From RGIG1993 sp964564225 (GTDB lineage Bacteria > Bacillota > Clostridia > Oscillospirales > CAG-272), in assembly GCA_964564225.1 (NCBI GenBank), contig CAZMAF010000070.1:1-6020 (forward strand): a stretch of 6,020 nt of DNA. Direction: 5' to 3'. Below the pieces are notes generated by a model. That model was not told the DNA's origin. It did not search any database and saw only the letters and a list, made by a program, of their open reading frames with translations. The translations under genes and the position numbers were made by a program. The number at the start of each line of letters is the position of its first letter. The stretch's first letter is position 1. Shown here one piece after another: positions 4,948-6,020 of this stretch.

Positions 4948-5775
4948 TTACTCCTTACCATTTACCGCGCCGAAGACACGGCGAATAAAATCAAGATCGC
5001 GATTGATTGCATCGGCATCAACGCCATCAACGAGGATTTCGGGACTTTCGAGCGTAACACTGCCCGCATAGCGCTTGGCAATACGCGAAAGAAGCGACTC
5101 CATACCGATGATACCCTCGCCAAGATGCAAGATCGGACGAAGCGAAGAAAAGTCGTGAGCAGGACCGATGTAATCGCTCACGTGCAGATGCCCTACAAGA
5201 CCGTTTTCAAGCGCGCCCGACGATACAATCCGATCGTTTTGCTCGTGAAACGCACCAAAACGAAGGTCATACACGAATTTCGCATCCTGCCGCGCCGTCA
5301 AAACGCGCGAAAGATTGGTGATGGGATCGTGATACACGCAGGGGACGTTTTCGATAAGAAGCAAAAGCCCCGCCGCGTCCGCCATTTCATACAGCGCATC
5401 AAGCGATAAAAGATTGATCGAAAGATCACCATCCGAACGCCGTCCGCTCCAAAGATGTAAAACCAGCTTTTTTGAGCCAACCGCCCTGCCCGCCTCGCAA
5501 TTAATCCGAAACAAGCGAAGCGCCTCCGCGCGATCCTCCGCATCTCCTCCGAGATAAAAGCCGATGTCCTTTTCGGCGTGAATAACGGGAAAAGGCAAAA
5601 CGCTCTTGTCCGCATAGGCAAGCACCTCGGACAGCTTTTCGTAATATGCGGTTACCATCATCAATTCATAACCGTCCGCCTGAATTTCGCGGCTATGATC
5701 CGCAAACAAACGGTGATTCCAGATGTTTGCGCGCCCTACCATCGTACCGGTAGAACAGTATAACCCTTGTTTCAT
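4948..5775 (-). CDS. TIM-barrel protein, sugar phosphate isomerase/epimerase (AP endonuclease 2) family
   Basis: A 275-residue cytoplasmic protein, the usual size for xylose-isomerase-like TIM barrels. Barrel-strand motifs appear in order: PVIHAEKD (63-70), KLVLHLWSG (103-111), LLLIENV (138-144), KFVYDLRFGAFHEQ (166-179), GHLHVSD (195-201), LHLGEGIIG (216-224) and VTLESPE (240-246). Likely metal or substrate ligands are Glu142, Asp170, His196/His198 and Glu243. The family includes sugar isomerases, epimerases and endonuclease IV. HxHxSD followed by HxGxG and a terminal E-S fits the isomerase branch best, but the substrate cannot be named. ATG 5775 is preferred: the 44 extra residues of the longer frame (to 5907) would be encoded by the promoter region and a hairpin repeat. 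The gene is translationally coupled to the membrane protein, whose ribosome site lies in its last codons (GGT AAG GAG TAA). Confidence 0.88.
   Translation of the reverse strand: MKQGLYCSTGTMVGRANIWNHRLFADHSREIQADGYELMMVTAYYEKLSEVLAYADKSVLPFPVIHAEKDIGFYLGGDAEDRAEALRLFRINCEAGRAVGSKKLVLHLWSGRRSDGDLSINLLSLDALYEMADAAGLLLLIENVPCVYHDPITNLSRVLTARQDAKFVYDLRFGAFHEQNDRIVSSGALENGLVGHLHVSDYIGPAHDFSSLRPILHLGEGIIGMESLLSRIAKRYAGSVTLESPEILVDGVDADAINRDLDFIRRVFGAVNGKE
4951..4956 (-). promoter_or_regulatory. Ribosome binding site of the RyR-domain gene inside the upstream gene
   Basis: AAGGAG, 8 bases before ATG 4942, forms the last two sense codons (Lys-Glu) of the TIM-barrel gene. Translation of the two proteins should therefore be coupled. 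Confidence 0.8.
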
Positions 5776-5787
5776 AAAACATCTCTT

Positions 5788-5793
5788 TTCCTT
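5788..5793 (-). promoter_or_regulatory. Probable ribosome binding site of the TIM-barrel gene
   Basis: AAGGAA lies 12 bases before ATG 5775, a slightly long spacing; a GAGA at 5785-5782 is closer. Both favour the 5775 start over the upstream in-frame start at 5907. Confidence 0.5.
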
Positions 5794-5820
5794 GGGATAT
5801 CTTCCAACCTTATTGTATAT

Positions 5821-5849
5821 AGCATAGCACATTTTCCACCGTTTTTCAA
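5821..5849 (-). promoter_or_regulatory. Candidate promoter of the TIM-barrel/RyR operon
   Basis: On the minus strand, TTGAAA (5849-5844), a 17-base spacer and TATGCT (5826-5821) form a moderate promoter, with a start expected near 5814. A second possible -10, TACAAT (5817-5812), lacks a good -35. The hairpin at 5867-5895 just upstream would insulate this promoter from neighbouring transcription. Confidence 0.45.
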
Positions 5850-5866
5850 GTATTTTCCACGCCTTT

Positions 5867-5895
5867 GGGGGAGCTTTTTGGAAAAAAGCTCCCCC
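5867..5895. repeat. G/C-capped hairpin repeat, copy 1
   Basis: GGGGGAGCTTTTT (5867-5879) is the exact reverse complement of 5883-5895, a 13 bp stem with a 3-base loop. The 15-base tail CCATACCCCCGCAAA begins within it (5894-5908) and recurs at 6006-6020 after copy 2. The element lies upstream of the TIM-barrel promoter and could act as a terminator for a gene beyond the right edge, though no T-run follows on either strand. Confidence 0.7.
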
Positions 5896-5941
5896 ATACC
5901 CCCGCAAAAACCTTCAGACTATGCCTTTACCATATCGTTTT

Positions 5942-6020
5942 TCCCCGTCCCGAAGCTTTTTGAAAGGGCTCGGGGAAACTTTTTTCCAAAAAGTTTCCCA
6001 AAAAACCATACCCCCGCAAA
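5942..6020. repeat. G/C-capped hairpin repeat, copy 2, with shared tail
   Basis: GGGAAACTTTTT (5973-5984) is the exact reverse complement of 5988-5999, a 12 bp stem. CCATACCCCCGCAAA (6006-6020) follows, identical to 5894-5908. Just before it, CCCCG (5943-5947) can pair with CGGGG (5971-5975), a competing stem around GAAGCTTTTT, a string close to the copy 1 arm. The region 5776-6020 holds no supported gene. Confidence 0.65.

Noticed and set aside
5776..5907. A 44-residue N-terminal extension of the TIM-barrel protein from an ATG at 5907
   Set aside because: It would be encoded by part of a hairpin repeat and by the promoter region, has no family-like sequence, and has a worse start context than 5775.

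Overview
The window looks like chromosomal DNA from a low-to-mid GC Firmicute, probably a gut-type Clostridia (Oscillospirales/Christensenellales-like). This is inferred from strong AAGGAG ribosome binding sites, TTGNNN-17 bp-TANAAT promoters, a tRNA with an encoded CCA, A/T-rich intergenic DNA full of small hairpins, and the style of the secreted and small proteins. No marker gene fixes the taxonomy.

Layout: (1) Positions 1-85 hold the 3' end of a plus-strand gene whose C-terminus resembles a P-II-type regulator. It converges on a minus-strand tRNA-Ser(CGA) at 356-268, which has a terminator at 268-225 and a promoter at 494-466. Between promoter and tRNA lies a degraded copy of the 5' half of the same tRNA (392-450). 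(2) Positions 526-924 hold no protein gene. They form a dense array of small hairpins, bounded by near-perfect inverted ends and partly organised by TGATGT repeats on the left and ACATCA repeats on the right, so the block looks like a MITE-type element. (3) A minus-strand two-gene unit (2281-936) encodes a 42-residue peptide with no signal peptide and then a 389-residue secreted protein of unknown function. It is read from a good promoter at 2345-2317. (4) A second minus-strand two-gene unit (5775-2498) encodes a TIM-barrel protein of the sugar phosphate isomerase/AP endonuclease 2 family and, 5 bases downstream, an 814-residue membrane protein. The latter has N-terminal membrane helices, two Rossmann-like (TrkA-N/RCK-like) regions and a C-terminal RyR domain. 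(5) The right edge (5776-6020) has a likely promoter and two G/C-capped hairpin repeats sharing a 15-base tail.

From the tRNA to the right edge all genes lie on the minus strand. The most unusual items are the channel-like double-Rossmann/RyR protein coupled to the TIM-barrel enzyme, the small peptide in front of the secreted protein, the hairpin array with inverted ends, and the half-tRNA relic inside the tRNA-Ser leader. Most longer plus-strand open frames between 950 and 5770 are antisense shadows of these genes.
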